The notes under the pieces are model-generated. The model was given only the letters and a program-made list of their open reading frames with translations. It was not told the origin of the DNA and made no database searches. The position numbers were made by a program, and so were the translations under genes. 64,000 nt of DNA, taken from the NCBI RefSeq assembly GCF_900243745.1, contig NZ_LT984798.1:124001-188000 (forward strand), written 5' to 3'. Of the stretch, positions 17,476-25,923 are shown in pieces. Position 1 is the stretch's first letter, and every line of letters starts with the position of its first letter. Origin of the DNA: Desulfovibrio sp. G11 (lineage in GTDB: Bacteria; Desulfobacterota; Desulfovibrionia; Desulfovibrionales; Desulfovibrionaceae).

Positions 17476-18553
17476 CGGATTCAACTTGCAAGTGCAACAC
17501 CCTCAAGGTTGAATGAAAAGGCAAGGTGGTATAGCACTTTAGCCTCTCCATCCAACCAAAGATTGAGGGGCGTATGGGCTATGCACACCTTGCCAGGGAA
17601 GAACGGTACTACATCTGCCAGGCAGTGAAAAGTGGAACGTCACTGAGGGCCATAGCCAAAGCGATAGGCCGTAGCGTCTCAACTGTAAGCCGCGAACTTG
17701 CGCGAAATACCGGGGCGCGTGGCTACCGCTACAGGCAGGCACACAAGCGCAGTCAGAAAAGGCAGACCAGTAAAGGGAAGAAGCGCATTGGCCTTGAGGT
17801 ATGGACGTATGTTGAACAGTGTCTGCACCAGGACTTCAGTCCGGAGCAAATCTCTGGAGTTCTCAAACGCAAAGGTTTTGCCCTCAGTCATGAATGGATT
17901 TACCAGTACATTCTGGCGGACAAAAAACGAGGAGGAACGCTGCACAGCCATTTGCGCTGCCAGCGCAAACGCAAACGACGATATGGCAAACCCGACAGAC
18001 GAGGTCAAATCAAGGGGCGTATCAGCATAGACATACGCCCGTCCATTGTTGCCGAGCGCTCACGCCTTGGTGATTGGGAGGCTGATACCGTTGAAGGCAG
18101 TAAAGGAGGCCCCGTTTTGGTGACACTTGCAGAGCGTAAAAGTCGTCTTTTCCTGTTTGGCAAGGCTCCCAACAAAAGCGCCAGCGAAGTAAGGCGGGTC
18201 ATTGAAGGACTCTTGACACCCATTAAGGACTTTGTTCAGACTATTACCTATGATAACGGCAAGGAGTTCAGCTACCATGCCGATGTGTCAGCTACACTCG
18301 AGGCTCAGGGATTTTTTGCGCACCCCTACCATTCGTGGGAGCGTGGCTTGAACGAGAACTCCAATGGCCTTCTACGCCAATACTTCCCCAAGGGGGTAAG
18401 CTTGGCATCGGTCACGCAAGATGAGATCATAGCGGCAATGTGCCGCTTGAACTGGCGGCCTAGAAAATGCCTTGGGTTTAAGACACCCTATGAAGTTTTT
18501 TTAGAAGACGCCAATACCCAAGGACTGGGTGTTGCACTTTGAACTTGAAACCG
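17476..18553 (+). mobile_element. IS30-family insertion sequence
   Basis: Element of about 1.08 kb inside the arylsulfotransferase gene. Imperfect terminal inverted repeats of about 26 bases share the inner block AAGTGCAACACCC (left 17489-17501, complement at the right end). It carries one transposase gene. No clear short target duplication was found, and the exact ends are uncertain by a few bases. Confidence 0.85.
17574..18542 (+). CDS. IS30-family transposase
   Basis: 322-residue DDE transposase. The N-terminal helix-turn-helix is LRAIAKAIGRSVSTVSREL. The catalytic acidic residues lie in GDWEADTVEG, TYDNGKEF and WERGLNENSNGLLRQYFPKG, in the usual IS30 order and spacing. Full length, no frameshift, so the element may still be active. 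It runs in the same direction as the gene it interrupts. Confidence 0.93.
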   Translation: MGYAHLAREERYYICQAVKSGTSLRAIAKAIGRSVSTVSRELARNTGARGYRYRQAHKRSQKRQTSKGKKRIGLEVWTYVEQCLHQDFSPEQISGVLKRKGFALSHEWIYQYILADKKRGGTLHSHLRCQRKRKRRYGKPDRRGQIKGRISIDIRPSIVAERSRLGDWEADTVEGSKGGPVLVTLAERKSRLFLFGKAPNKSASEVRRVIEGLLTPIKDFVQTITYDNGKEFSYHADVSATLEAQGFFAHPYHSWERGLNENSNGLLRQYFPKGVSLASVTQDEIIAAMCRLNWRPRKCLGFKTPYEVFLEDANTQGLGVAL

Positions 18554-19250
18554 CGTCATCCTGATTCTTGACAAAAAGACCGGTAAAATCGTCTGGCAGC
18601 TCGGCCCGGACTACGACCGCACCCCCGAAGAAAAAGCCATCGGCTGGATTATCGGCCAGCACCATGCCCACATGATCCCCCGGGGACTGCCGGGCGAGGG
18701 CAATATCCTTGTATATGACAATGGCGGATGGGGCGGTTACGGCAATCCCAACCCCGGTGCCCCCCGTGGCGTCAAGGCCGCCCAGCGCGACTATTCCCGC
18801 GTGCTCGAGATCGACCCCGTGGCCATGAAGATTGTGTGGCAGTACACGCCGCATGAAGCGGGCTTTCTTGTTCCCCTGGACGCCTACCGCTTTTACAGCC
18901 CCTTCATCAGTTCGGCCCAGCGCCTGCCCAACGGCAACACCCTCATCTGCGAAGGTTCCGATGGACGCGTATTTGAAGTGACGGCCGAACACGAAATAGT
19001 GTGGGAATACATCTGCCCCTACAAGGGGCACATCAGCCTGCCCATGAACTGGGTGTACCGCGCCTATCGGTTGCCCTATTCCTGGGTTCCCCAGGCTGAG
19101 GTGCCGGAAGAAAAAGCTATTGAACCTCTGGCGGTTAAAGACTTCCGCGTGCCTGGGGCTGCCCCCTTCGGTCCTATGTCTACCGTCAAGGTTGAAGGCA
19201 CTGTCGGCTACTACAGCGGCGCTGGACACTGCGTGGCCGCCACCGAATAA
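18552..19250 (+). pseudogene. Arylsulfate sulfotransferase, 3' part
   Basis: Remaining about 232 codons of the interrupted sulfotransferase, resuming in frame as VILILDKKTGKIVWQLGPDY and continuing with HAHMIPRGLPGEGNILVYDN, a block characteristic of ASST proteins. Further blades end in SDGRVFEVTAEHEIVWEY. The natural stop is TAA at 19248. Joined with the 5' part the protein would be about 485 residues. The reading frame has stayed clean, so the insertion is probably recent. Confidence 0.85.
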
Positions 19251-19578
19251 ACAGCATCGTTTCGCCACCCTCTCCATGACCATGAGGCCCCGGAATCTGC
19301 CGCCGGGGCCTCATGGCTTTTCTGCGGCATGCCGCAATACTCCCTGCATGTCGCTGCGTTCCAAACCATTGCGCCCATTGGGGACGAACAAAACGCGTGT
19401 GTCTGCACAAGCATAGCAACGGCCAAGCCTGAAATTATAGACTTTCGGACATCATCCGGCTATCCCCGAGGTAAGATCTTGTTTTATAACACCGCCCCAG
19501 GCGCACATGCTCCGGTGATTATATGCAGCAGTGCCAATGGAGTTGTGTATGACATGCATTCTTCAGTCTATTCATGAT
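19251..19578. other. Spacer with terminator, no gene
   Basis: About 330 bases between the sulfotransferase stop and the IS4-type element. It holds the hairpin terminator at 19280 and otherwise only short unconvincing frames. Confidence 0.5.
19280..19321 (+). terminator. Rho-independent terminator of the sulfotransferase gene
   Basis: 14-bp stem CCATGAGGCCCCGG with its complement, nine-base loop, then CTTTTCT. It begins 30 bases after the stop codon. Confidence 0.85.
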
Positions 19579-20841
19579 CAATGCTGTCCGGCTAAGCAAC
19601 CATAGCTAATAGGCTGAGACTGTAAGAGTTTTGAGTTTTTGATCTTCGCGGTTTCAGGAGTTCTTCCAGGGAGTCTTTGCCGAACAAATTCACGCAAATG
19701 AGCTCGAATAATTGCTGCACCGACAGCTTAAGTTTGCTCAGGATTTTTTGGTACGCCATGAGCAAATACACTGTCAGGGCCGTGTAAATTTGGATGAGCA
19801 CAGCGTTCTCAGAGCGCCCGACAAAGCTTTTGATGTGCAGATTTTGTTTGACTTCACGGAAGAATATTTCGATTTGCCAGCGCTCTTTGTAAATGTCGGC
19901 AATGGTTTTCGCTGACAGGCGAAAGTGGTTGGTCAAGAACTCGTAACGCTTCCCGGTTTTGGCATCCCTGTAGCCTATTCGGCGTAAGCGCAAGGTTTTT
20001 CCCCGACTGTTTTTCACTTCGATAATATGGTCAGAGGTGACGCCTGTTTTACGATTGACAGGACGGCGTTCCAGCAGCTTGAATACGGCGTTATCTTTGA
20101 GGCGCGTGACGAAGAAGATGCCCTTTGTCGCCAAAAGCTGAAACCAGGAATAGGCTATATAGCCTTTGTCAAAGGTCACAATGGAGCCTTTTGGCAGCGA
20201 AAGGCTTTTGGCCATGCGGCTTTCGTGGGTTTTGGCATTGCTGATATCGACGAAGGCAGGGATGTAGCCATCGTGATCAAGCACGGTATTTACCTTCACC
20301 CCGGCTTTGTTCCGCCGGAACGATGCCCAGGGGAAGACGGACAGGCAAAGGCTGATGGTGGTAGCGTCCATGCTGTACAGTTTGCACTTGAAGCGAAATT
20401 TGTGACGAGGCGCATGCGGCTGGCAAAGTCCGTACATTTCAGCGAACAAGTCCTTGAAAAAGCCCACGGGCCTTGAATTGTTGGCGTCGGCGAAAGTCGA
20501 GCGGGGCACGTTTTTCAGGCCCCAATGGTACAGGCGGTTTCCGGCGGCAGCCAGACACCGGAGCCCGTCACGCATGGAACGCCTCGCGGCAAGCTGAATA
20601 AAGGCCATGGCGGTGAACTGCTCCTTGAAGCCGAATTTGCGTGAGGCCCGCCCTACTTTGTGCCGGTGTTCGAGCTTTTGAAAAACATGTCTGGGAATCA
20701 GAGATAGCATCTGGGAGAAAAGTGTATTATGGTGACTCATGTCCAAAATCTCCTTGTGTGGCAAAGTTTTTCGCAAACTCTTTATACCACATCGCATTGA
20801 GATTTTGGACTTTTTTCTTAACCCTTAGCCGGACAGCAATG
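19579..20841 (-). mobile_element. IS4-type insertion sequence, complete copy
   Basis: 1263-bp element with terminal inverted repeats reading CA(A/T)TGCTGTCCGGCTAAG and a direct 9-bp target duplication ATTCATGAT at 19570-19578 and 20842-20850. It lies between the sulfotransferase and porin genes without breaking either. A truncated relative is at 24425-25320. Confidence 0.92.
19592..20740 (-). CDS. IS4-family transposase
   Basis: 382-residue DDE transposase, complete. It has the N-terminal DUF4372-like region (KFGFKEQFTAMAFIQLAARR), then LYSMDATTISLCLSVFPW with the first catalytic Asp, IVTFDKGYIAYSWF with the second, and the YxxR-x-x-x-E-type block IYKERWQIEIFFREVKQNLH with the glutamate. The start at 20740 is chosen because the in-frame ATG at 20797 lies farther out and adds non-conserved residues. 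Confidence 0.92.
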   Translation of the reverse strand: MSHHNTLFSQMLSLIPRHVFQKLEHRHKVGRASRKFGFKEQFTAMAFIQLAARRSMRDGLRCLAAAGNRLYHWGLKNVPRSTFADANNSRPVGFFKDLFAEMYGLCQPHAPRHKFRFKCKLYSMDATTISLCLSVFPWASFRRNKAGVKVNTVLDHDGYIPAFVDISNAKTHESRMAKSLSLPKGSIVTFDKGYIAYSWFQLLATKGIFFVTRLKDNAVFKLLERRPVNRKTGVTSDHIIEVKNSRGKTLRLRRIGYRDAKTGKRYEFLTNHFRLSAKTIADIYKERWQIEIFFREVKQNLHIKSFVGRSENAVLIQIYTALTVYLLMAYQKILSKLKLSVQQLFELICVNLFGKDSLEELLKPRRSKTQNSYSLSLLAMVA

Positions 20842-20912
20842 ATTCATGATCTTACTGCCACACCGCACTGCCACATCTGCACATGAGAGACACAGGGCAA
20901 GACGCCATACAA

Positions 20913-20940
20913 AAGGGCGACGGAATACTCCGCCGCCCTT
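20913..20940 (-). terminator. Terminator of the porin gene
   Basis: Stem AAGGGCG-A-CGG / CCG-C-CGCCCTT with a six-base loop, 26 bases downstream of the porin stop on the minus strand. Confidence 0.7.
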
Positions 20941-20966
20941 GAAGGCACAACGTGGAATCAATGGAA

Positions 20967-22499
20967 CTAAAACGTATAGCGGAATGTAACGGAAACGCGC
21001 CAGTTGTCCTCGTACTGTGAATCCTCCACTCCATGCCAGGTGTCAGGGTCAAGATAAAGTTTTACGTAAGAGCCTTCCAGGTTCACATGAAAGTTTTCAT
21101 AAATCTTGTAGGTATTGGAAAGGCTGGCCTCCCAGGCATGGTCCGTGGTGGTAAGATATGCCATAGGGCCGTCTGCTCTGGTGGGGTAGGAGGTCATATT
21201 GGCATTTTTGGGCATATCGGCACTGTTGGTTCCCCAGAAATAGGCAAACTTGAGCGTATGCTTGAGGTCGTCAATGAGGCTCACGTCCTTGAGGCTACCG
21301 ACAATTCCCGCCATGCCGCCGGGATTATGCCCGAGCACCTTCCACGTATCCAGGTCAAAAAAGCCGCCGCCAAATCCCAGCGGTGTAACCGGCCAGGGAG
21401 AATTGAAAACCGGCAGACGCTCTGAGCCGTTGTAGGGATTATCGTCATCGCCGCTGCCATACCAGGCCAGAATGCCGGGCGTACCCCAGTCAAGCTTGTA
21501 GTCTACGCGCATGGCGGCATACCAGCCTTCGCGGCGCAACTGAAAGGTCTTACCTGCCCCTTTCGGGTCAAACAGATTGTAGTTTTGCAACTCGCCCATA
21601 TCCACATAGCCATACGTGGCGTCAAACGCGATATCCCACGGTTCCCACTGGCTCAGGTTCACAGTGATGCCGCCCCACCAGCCGTTGCCCCAGGTATTGT
21701 TGGCGTTGCGATAATTCTTTTCAAAGGTCTGAAAATAGTTCATGCCGCTGCCCAGAATGGGCATAAGCCCGCCGCGAGGAGCGTAGATGGCCGGCTCGCG
21801 CTGCCCTGCGTAGTCATTGATGCCGCGCAGGCTGTTTTCGCCAATAAGGGCGTACATGCCCCAGGGAGAAACTTTAAGCCCTTCTGCCTTGACCGGCAGC
21901 ACCAGCGCGAAGATGTCCAGATTGTCCAGATAATTCTTATCCAGCCTGCCAGCCTGTGTATTTTGAGAATTGTCATTATAGGGGCGGCCCCAGAACGCCG
22001 TTGCCCCCACTGAAAAATCGTCATTTTTGTATACAGGGGTGTTGACCGTAACCCCTGCGGAAAACTGCCCGTAGACCGCACTCCAGTCAGTAACAAAACC
22101 GGGCAGCAGCATGGGCTGTATGCCCATGCGCACCTTGGCTTCAGTTTTGGGCACAAGCCAGTCAATATATGCGGCCCGTATGCCTACCACATTGTTACCG
22201 TCAGCGCCAAGGGCCGCCCCGTCTTTGGCCGAACCCCAGTATTGACCATTGGTGCCCACAGTGATCAGCAGGCTGCCCGATACATTTTCACTCGCCACCG
22301 CGTCTATCTGCGTGCGTAAACGCTGCAGGGCCTGAAACGTATCATTTCCGTGCACGCCCAGCGGGATGACGTTGGATGTTTCAAAGCCGATTTCAAATGC
22401 CCCTTTGACCTTGAAATCAACAGCGTGACCGCGAGCCGGAACAAGTACGGCCATGCAGCAAAGCAGCAGACCGGACAATTTTTTGCCGATTGTCCTCAT
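20967..22499 (-). CDS. Outer-membrane porin (Desulfovibrio homotrimeric type)
   Basis: 510-residue beta-barrel porin. The signal peptide is MRTIGKKLSGLLLCCMAVLV followed by ARGHA, with the mature protein starting near VDFKVKGAFEIGFE. The C-terminus ends NWRVSVTFRYTF with a terminal phenylalanine, the usual barrel-assembly signal. Alternating aromatic strands (YVKLYLDPDTWHG, WYAAMRVDYKLDWGTPG) support the barrel. The start at 22499 has a strong GGAGGAG site. It is divergent from the MFS transporter with two predicted operators in the shared leader, and probably admits arylsulfates or related anions across the outer membrane. That substrate is inference from context. Confidence 0.88.
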   Translation of the reverse strand: MRTIGKKLSGLLLCCMAVLVPARGHAVDFKVKGAFEIGFETSNVIPLGVHGNDTFQALQRLRTQIDAVASENVSGSLLITVGTNGQYWGSAKDGAALGADGNNVVGIRAAYIDWLVPKTEAKVRMGIQPMLLPGFVTDWSAVYGQFSAGVTVNTPVYKNDDFSVGATAFWGRPYNDNSQNTQAGRLDKNYLDNLDIFALVLPVKAEGLKVSPWGMYALIGENSLRGINDYAGQREPAIYAPRGGLMPILGSGMNYFQTFEKNYRNANNTWGNGWWGGITVNLSQWEPWDIAFDATYGYVDMGELQNYNLFDPKGAGKTFQLRREGWYAAMRVDYKLDWGTPGILAWYGSGDDDNPYNGSERLPVFNSPWPVTPLGFGGGFFDLDTWKVLGHNPGGMAGIVGSLKDVSLIDDLKHTLKFAYFWGTNSADMPKNANMTSYPTRADGPMAYLTTTDHAWEASLSNTYKIYENFHVNLEGSYVKLYLDPDTWHGVEDSQYEDNWRVSVTFRYTF

Positions 22500-22583
22500 A
22501 TTCTCCTCCTGTGAAAATTGGTGCGGCCTCCTGCACCTCCCGTTACCCTCACAAGAGAAATGGCCTGTTATACGGCTCAGCAT

Positions 22584-22599
22584 TGTTGCCCATGCAACA
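22584..22599 (-). promoter_or_regulatory. Predicted Crp/Fnr operator, porin side
   Basis: Palindrome TGTTG-CCCATG-CAACA with the same 5' AT and 3' TTTT flanks as the site at 16590. It lies about 85 bases before the porin start codon. Confidence 0.65.
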
Positions 22600-22709
22600 T
22601 TTTTTACAAATAACTCTTTTTTTCACAAAAATAGCAGAAAGTAAGTCTTCTAAATAATACTATCAAATATATAACTTTTTTAAAATTTGTGAAAAAAATC
22701 TTTCAAAAA

Positions 22710-22725
22710 TGTTGCACCAACAACA
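22710..22725 (+). promoter_or_regulatory. Predicted Crp/Fnr operator, transporter side
   Basis: Palindrome TGTTG-CACCAA-CAACA. Read on the minus strand, the flanks again become AT before and TTTTT after the core. It lies about 110 bases before the transporter ATG, the same distance class as the sulfotransferase site. Confidence 0.65.
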
Positions 22726-22833
22726 ATAAAAAACCACCAACAAACTATTAATAGCACAACCTCCTTCTCCCGTTGATGTTTTGCAAAAAGACTGAAAAAT
22801 TCAGGCACAGACAAGAGCCAAAAGGGGAAATCC

Positions 22834-23101
22834 ATGCCCGGCCAAGAAAAAATCAGCAACAACTACTTCGACGGACTAAAAGTCTGCGGTCGCCATAAAG
22901 CAGTGTTCTTCATCATAATGGTGGCCTACTTTTGTGAACAAATGGATAACTGGAACTTCGGCTTCATTGCCCCGGCCCTGATGCAGCACTGGGGGCTGAC
23001 CATGAAGGATATCGGCACGGTTACCTTCTGGTATTTTGCGGCAATGACCTGCGGCGGATTTGCGGGGGGCTTTATTTCTGACATGATCGGCCGCCCAAAA
23101 C
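22834..23101 (+). pseudogene. MFS transporter, N-terminal fragment
   Basis: About 89 codons of a major facilitator superfamily permease: a first membrane segment AVFFIIMVAYFCEQMDNWNF, then GFIAPALMQHWGLTMKDIG, and the start of a second and third segment up to the family loop motif ISDMIGRPK. The reading frame then enters an IS256-family element and ends in foreign codons. The remaining about 320 codons are not found on the far side of the elements, so they were deleted. The ATG at 22834 has AAAAGGGG upstream. It was probably the inner-membrane transporter partner of the porin. Confidence 0.82.
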
Positions 23102-24424
23102 GAGGGTGTAAGAAATTTTGTGTAATCGGCCAATCATGTTACCCCGATTATCGGAGGATTGATGATGGTCGACCCCAAAGATATACCCGATGAGTTAATT
23201 GACGCTCTGCTTGCCAACTATCAAAAGCCCGACGACCTGCTGGGAAAAAACGGCATTCTGGAACAACTGACCAAGCGAGTTATGGAGCGCGCTTTGCAAG
23301 CGGAGATGACCTACCATCTGGGGCATGAAAAACATGGCAGAGTTGCCAACGCCAGCGGCAACACCCGCAACGGCACAAGCAAAAAAACCTTGAAGGGGAA
23401 GAACGGCTCTTTGCCCATTGCGATTCCTCGAGACCGGGACGGCAGTTTTGAGCCGCAGTTGGTGGAAAAGCATCAGACCCACTGGCAAGGTTTAGATGAT
23501 AGCATCATTTCGCTATATGCCCGTGGCATGAGCGTACGCGAAATCCAGGGGCATCTGAAAGAGCTGTATCACACAGACGTTTCACCGGCGCTTATCAGCG
23601 CGGTAACCGATGGAGTGGCCGAGGATGTCCGTCAATGGCAAGGCCGCCCTCTGGATGCCATTTATCCTATCCTTTACCTGGACTGCATCCACGTTAAGGT
23701 GCGCGATTCCGGCACGGTCGGTACCAAGGCGGTGTATCTGGCCCTTGGCGTGACCATGAGCGGCGTGAAAGATTTGTTGGGTATGTGGATCTCCCCGAAC
23801 GAGGGCGCAAAGTTCTGGCTGTCCGTGGTGACGGAACTGCGAAACCGGGGAGTGCAGGACATCTTCATCGCCTGCGTGGACGGGCTTAAGGGCTTTCCGG
23901 AGGCCATTGAAAGCGTATTTCCTAAAACGCAAATCCAGCTGTGCATTGTGCATCTGGTCCGGAACAGCTTGAAATTCGTGGGCTGGAAGGAGCGTAAAAC
24001 CGTTGCCGCCGACCTGAGGGAAATATACAGCTCGCCAACGGCAGAACTGGCCCAGTCAGCCCTTGAGCGCCTGGAACACAAATACAATTCCAGTTATCCG
24101 CTCATCACAAAATCCTGGCGGGCCCACTGGCAGCGGATAATCCCCTTCTTTGACTACCCGCCGGAAATCCGGAAGGTGATCTATACGACGAATGCCATAG
24201 AATCGCTGAACATGAGCCTGCGCAAGGTGACCAAAGCCAAGGGGGCTTTCCCCCACGATGAGGCCGTTTTCAAAATCTTCTGGCTGGCGCTGCGAAATAT
24301 CAGCAAAAAATGGACTATGCCCATCAGGGATTGGAAGGCAGCGTTGAACAGATTCGCCATACAATTTGAGGAAAGATTTCCAACTTAATAAGTAAACCGA
24401 TTACACAAAGTTATGGACACCCCC
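23102..24424 (+). mobile_element. IS256-family insertion sequence
   Basis: About 1.32-kb element bounded by imperfect inverted repeats beginning G(A/G)GGGTGT and sharing TTTGTGTAATCGG. The left flank is the transporter gene and the right flank a truncated IS4 copy; no direct target duplication is present, as expected if a deletion followed insertion. Its last 232 bases occur again, identical, at 48013-48244. Confidence 0.88.
23162..24388 (+). CDS. IS256-family transposase
   Basis: 408-residue mutator-type transposase. It has the N-terminal VMERALQAEMTYHLGHEKHG, the family signature DGLKGFPEAIESVFPKTQIQ, CIVHLVRNSLKFVGWKERK, and the terminal YTTNAIESLNMSLRKVTKAK. Catalytic acidic residues fall in YLDCIHVKVR, CVDGLKGF and the NAIE block. 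It appears intact. A TTG (23159) and two consecutive ATG codons are available as starts after GGAGG. Confidence 0.92.
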   Translation: MMVDPKDIPDELIDALLANYQKPDDLLGKNGILEQLTKRVMERALQAEMTYHLGHEKHGRVANASGNTRNGTSKKTLKGKNGSLPIAIPRDRDGSFEPQLVEKHQTHWQGLDDSIISLYARGMSVREIQGHLKELYHTDVSPALISAVTDGVAEDVRQWQGRPLDAIYPILYLDCIHVKVRDSGTVGTKAVYLALGVTMSGVKDLLGMWISPNEGAKFWLSVVTELRNRGVQDIFIACVDGLKGFPEAIESVFPKTQIQLCIVHLVRNSLKFVGWKERKTVAADLREIYSSPTAELAQSALERLEHKYNSSYPLITKSWRAHWQRIIPFFDYPPEIRKVIYTTNAIESLNMSLRKVTKAKGAFPHDEAVFKIFWLALRNISKKWTMPIRDWKAALNRFAIQFEERFPT

Positions 24425-25320
24425 ATTCAAGCCTGTGGAATTTTTCAAAGACCTGTTCGCTGAAATGTATGGCCTGTGCCATCTTCGTGCGCCTCGTCAC
24501 AAATTCCGCTTCAAGTGCAAGCTGTACAGCATGGACGCCACCACCATCAGCCTATGCCTGTCCATCTTTCCCTGGGCGTCGTTCCGGCGGAACAAGGCTG
24601 GCGTGAAAGTAAATACCGTGCTTGACCACGATGGCTACATTCCCGCTTTTCTCGATATCAACAATGCCAAAACCCACGAAAGCCGCATGGCCAAAAGTCT
24701 TTCATTGCCAAAGGGTTCCATCGTCACCTTCGATAAAGGCTATATCTGCTATTCCTGGTTTCGCATGTTGACCGCGAAGGGCATTTTCTTCGTAACCCGA
24801 CTGAAGAGCAATGCTGCCTATAAGCTCGTTGATCGCCGCGCCGTAGACCGGAAAACCGGGGTCACGTCCGATCACATCATTGACGTGAGCAGCCGGGGAA
24901 AAACCACTCGTCTACGCAGAATCGGCTATCGCGATGCGAAAACCGGCAAACGGTACGAATTTTTGACCAACCATTTCCGCCTGTCCGCCAAGACAATTGC
25001 TGATATCTATAAAGAACGCTGGCAAATTGAAATATTCTTCCGCGAAGTCAAACAAAATCTGCATATTAAAAGCTTTGTCGGGCGCTCGGAGAATGCGGTG
25101 CACATCCAGATTTATACGGCCCTGACCGTGTATTTACTCCTGGCCTATCAGAAATTCCTGAGCAAGCTTGGGCTGTCGGTGCAACAACTCTTCGAGCTCA
25201 TTTGCTTGAATCTGTTCGGCAAGGATTCTCTGGAAGAACTTCTGAATCCGCGAAGACGAAAAACTATAAACACCTATAGTTATAGCCTGTTAGCTATGGG
25301 TGCTTAACCGGACAACATTG
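24425..25320 (+). mobile_element. IS4-type element, 5'-truncated copy
   Basis: Remnant of an element closely related to that at 19579-20841. The right end is intact and reads CTTAACCGGACAACATTG; the left third is missing and abuts the IS256 element. It sits against the broken gene at 25321. Confidence 0.88.
24435..25307 (+). pseudogene. IS4-family transposase, N-terminally truncated
   Basis: About 290 codons corresponding to the C-terminal three quarters of the complete transposase at 19592, beginning FFKDLFAEMYGLC. All three catalytic segments (LYSMDATTISL, VTFDKGYICYSW, KERWQIEIFFREVK) remain, but the N-terminal DNA-binding region is gone, so it is unlikely to be active. Differences from the first copy are scattered, so the two are related rather than identical insertions. 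Confidence 0.85.
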
Positions 25321-25914
25321 ATTGCCTATCTGCTTTCCGGCCATGACATGGAATGCTGCGTGACCAGAAGCGATATGCTTCACGGTAAAATTGCGGGAAT
25401 TTATCCCTCCCTTTGCCCTGACGGGCAGGAGGAAAACCTGCTCATACTCGTTGACCGCCTTGCCAAGGGCGGCCTGCAGGTCTGGCTGCAGGTGGATGGA
25501 CGCAAGCCGGCTCTGCTGGAAAAGCTGCTGCACATCAAGGATGTTCATGTCATCCTTAATGTTGTGGGCGGAGCCGATGCCGCTGGCCGTATCTTCGGCG
25601 GCGCCCCCTCGAAAGAAGACCTGGCGAAAACCATAGCTCTCGTGCAGGCATCTCCGGACGGCATCATCCGTTTTCTGGCGGTTCCCCACCCTGCTGATGG
25701 CGGCCAGTGGGCATGGCCTCAACGGGCCGATGCAGCAGCAGCGCAAATGGTGGCCGAAGCCTGCGGCCAGCCCACCCTGCCCTATGTCATCACCGCCATC
25801 ACGCCCGATATGGCCTGGGACATGCGTGGTCTGGACGCCCTGCCCGAGCAGAACATGCTCGTCTACCGTTCCGCCTCACGGCAGTTTCTTTTCAAAGCTG
25901 ATATCGCGAAATAG
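25321..25914 (+). pseudogene. Unrecognised gene, 3' part cut by IS4 remnant
   Basis: About 197 codons remain of a gene whose start was lost to the insertion and deletion events. The remnant reads through MECCVTRSDMLHGKIAGIYP, GGLQVWLQVDGRKPALLEKL, VHVILNVVGGADAAG and DMAWDMRGLDALPEQNMLVY to the stop at 25912. The pattern of a glycine loop followed by a V-I-L-N-V strand resembles the later half of some TIM-barrel or radical-SAM activating enzymes, but I cannot assign a family. The stop lies only 9 bases before the dehydrogenase gene, so it was the first known member of that operon. Confidence 0.65.
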
Positions 25915-25923
25915 GGGGCAGAC

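Larger units (their letters stand above)
22500..22833. other. Divergent promoter region porin / MFS
   Basis: AT-rich 334-base region with no gene. It contains two copies of the predicted operator, one nearer the porin (22584) and one nearer the transporter (22710), and a TATTAA at 22746 that could serve as -10 for the transporter. Confidence 0.6.
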
